From NCBI RefSeq assembly GCF_001649575.2, contig NC_051441.1:14946352-15010351 (forward strand): a stretch of 64,000 nucleotides of DNA, read 5' to 3'. Below are positions 62,627 through 64,000 of the stretch, piece by piece. A model generated the notes under the pieces. The model was not told the origin of the DNA. It was given only the letters and a program-made list of their open reading frames with translations, and did not search any database. Made by a program: the position numbers and the translations under genes. How positions within the stretch are numbered: position 1 is the stretch's first letter; every line of letters starts with the position of its first letter. Source of the stretch: Kryptolebias marmoratus (taxonomy: Eukaryota; Chordata; Actinopteri; Cyprinodontiformes; Rivulidae).

Positions 62627-64000
<1,374 letters not shown>

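Overview
This is a teleost fish nuclear genomic window carrying the 5' half of one recognisable protein-coding gene on the + strand: a conventional protein kinase C, best matched to the beta isoform (prkcb). The fish assignment rests on the vertebrate-type split gene, the AT-rich background, abundant dinucleotide to tetranucleotide microsatellites, an L2/CR1-like LINE fragment, tRNA-derived SINEs and many short inverted-repeat elements of kinds common in ray-finned fish. I saw no operon, CRISPR array, rRNA, stand-alone tRNA or viral gene.

Layout. Positions 1-16280 are intergenic or 5' flank, made of repeats and unassigned sequence with a few promoter-like motif groups. The prkcb 5' flank and 5' UTR (about 16281-16566) are dominated by a CT tract and a GA tract that can pair with each other. 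Seven coding exons follow: 16567-16745, 18414-18445, 48150-48232, 55645-55756, 55870-55998, 62470-62626 and 63153-63287. All visible introns are GT...AG, and the joined frame stays open for 275 complete codons plus two bases. It encodes the N-terminal region, the pseudosubstrate, the C1A and C1B zinc fingers, and nearly all of the calcium-binding C2 domain. The V3 hinge and kinase domain lie beyond 64000. Intron 2 is by far the largest (29.7 kb); intron 4 is only 113 bp.

Repeats fill much of the rest. The most striking is a family I call R1: about twenty loci on both strands built from a unit of about 300 bp, in single, double or triple copies. In the better preserved loci, short inverted ends related to GGCAGCGGGCGATA flank the units, and nearly every unit keeps a CAAGATGG core resembling a YY1 site. 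Other families are R2 (a fold-back element with arms of about 130 bp), R3 (an element with a TTAA target duplication nested inside an R1 copy), a hAT-type MITE with intact 8-bp target duplications, an L2/CR1-like LINE 3' end, two SINE copies, and teleost interspersed repeats I could not classify.

How it works together. The only gene product supported here is a diacylglycerol- and calcium-responsive kinase regulatory half. R1, R2 and microsatellites pepper its introns and could influence its expression, but that is hypothesis. No clearly novel multi-gene system is present. The item most worth pursuing is the R1 element architecture.
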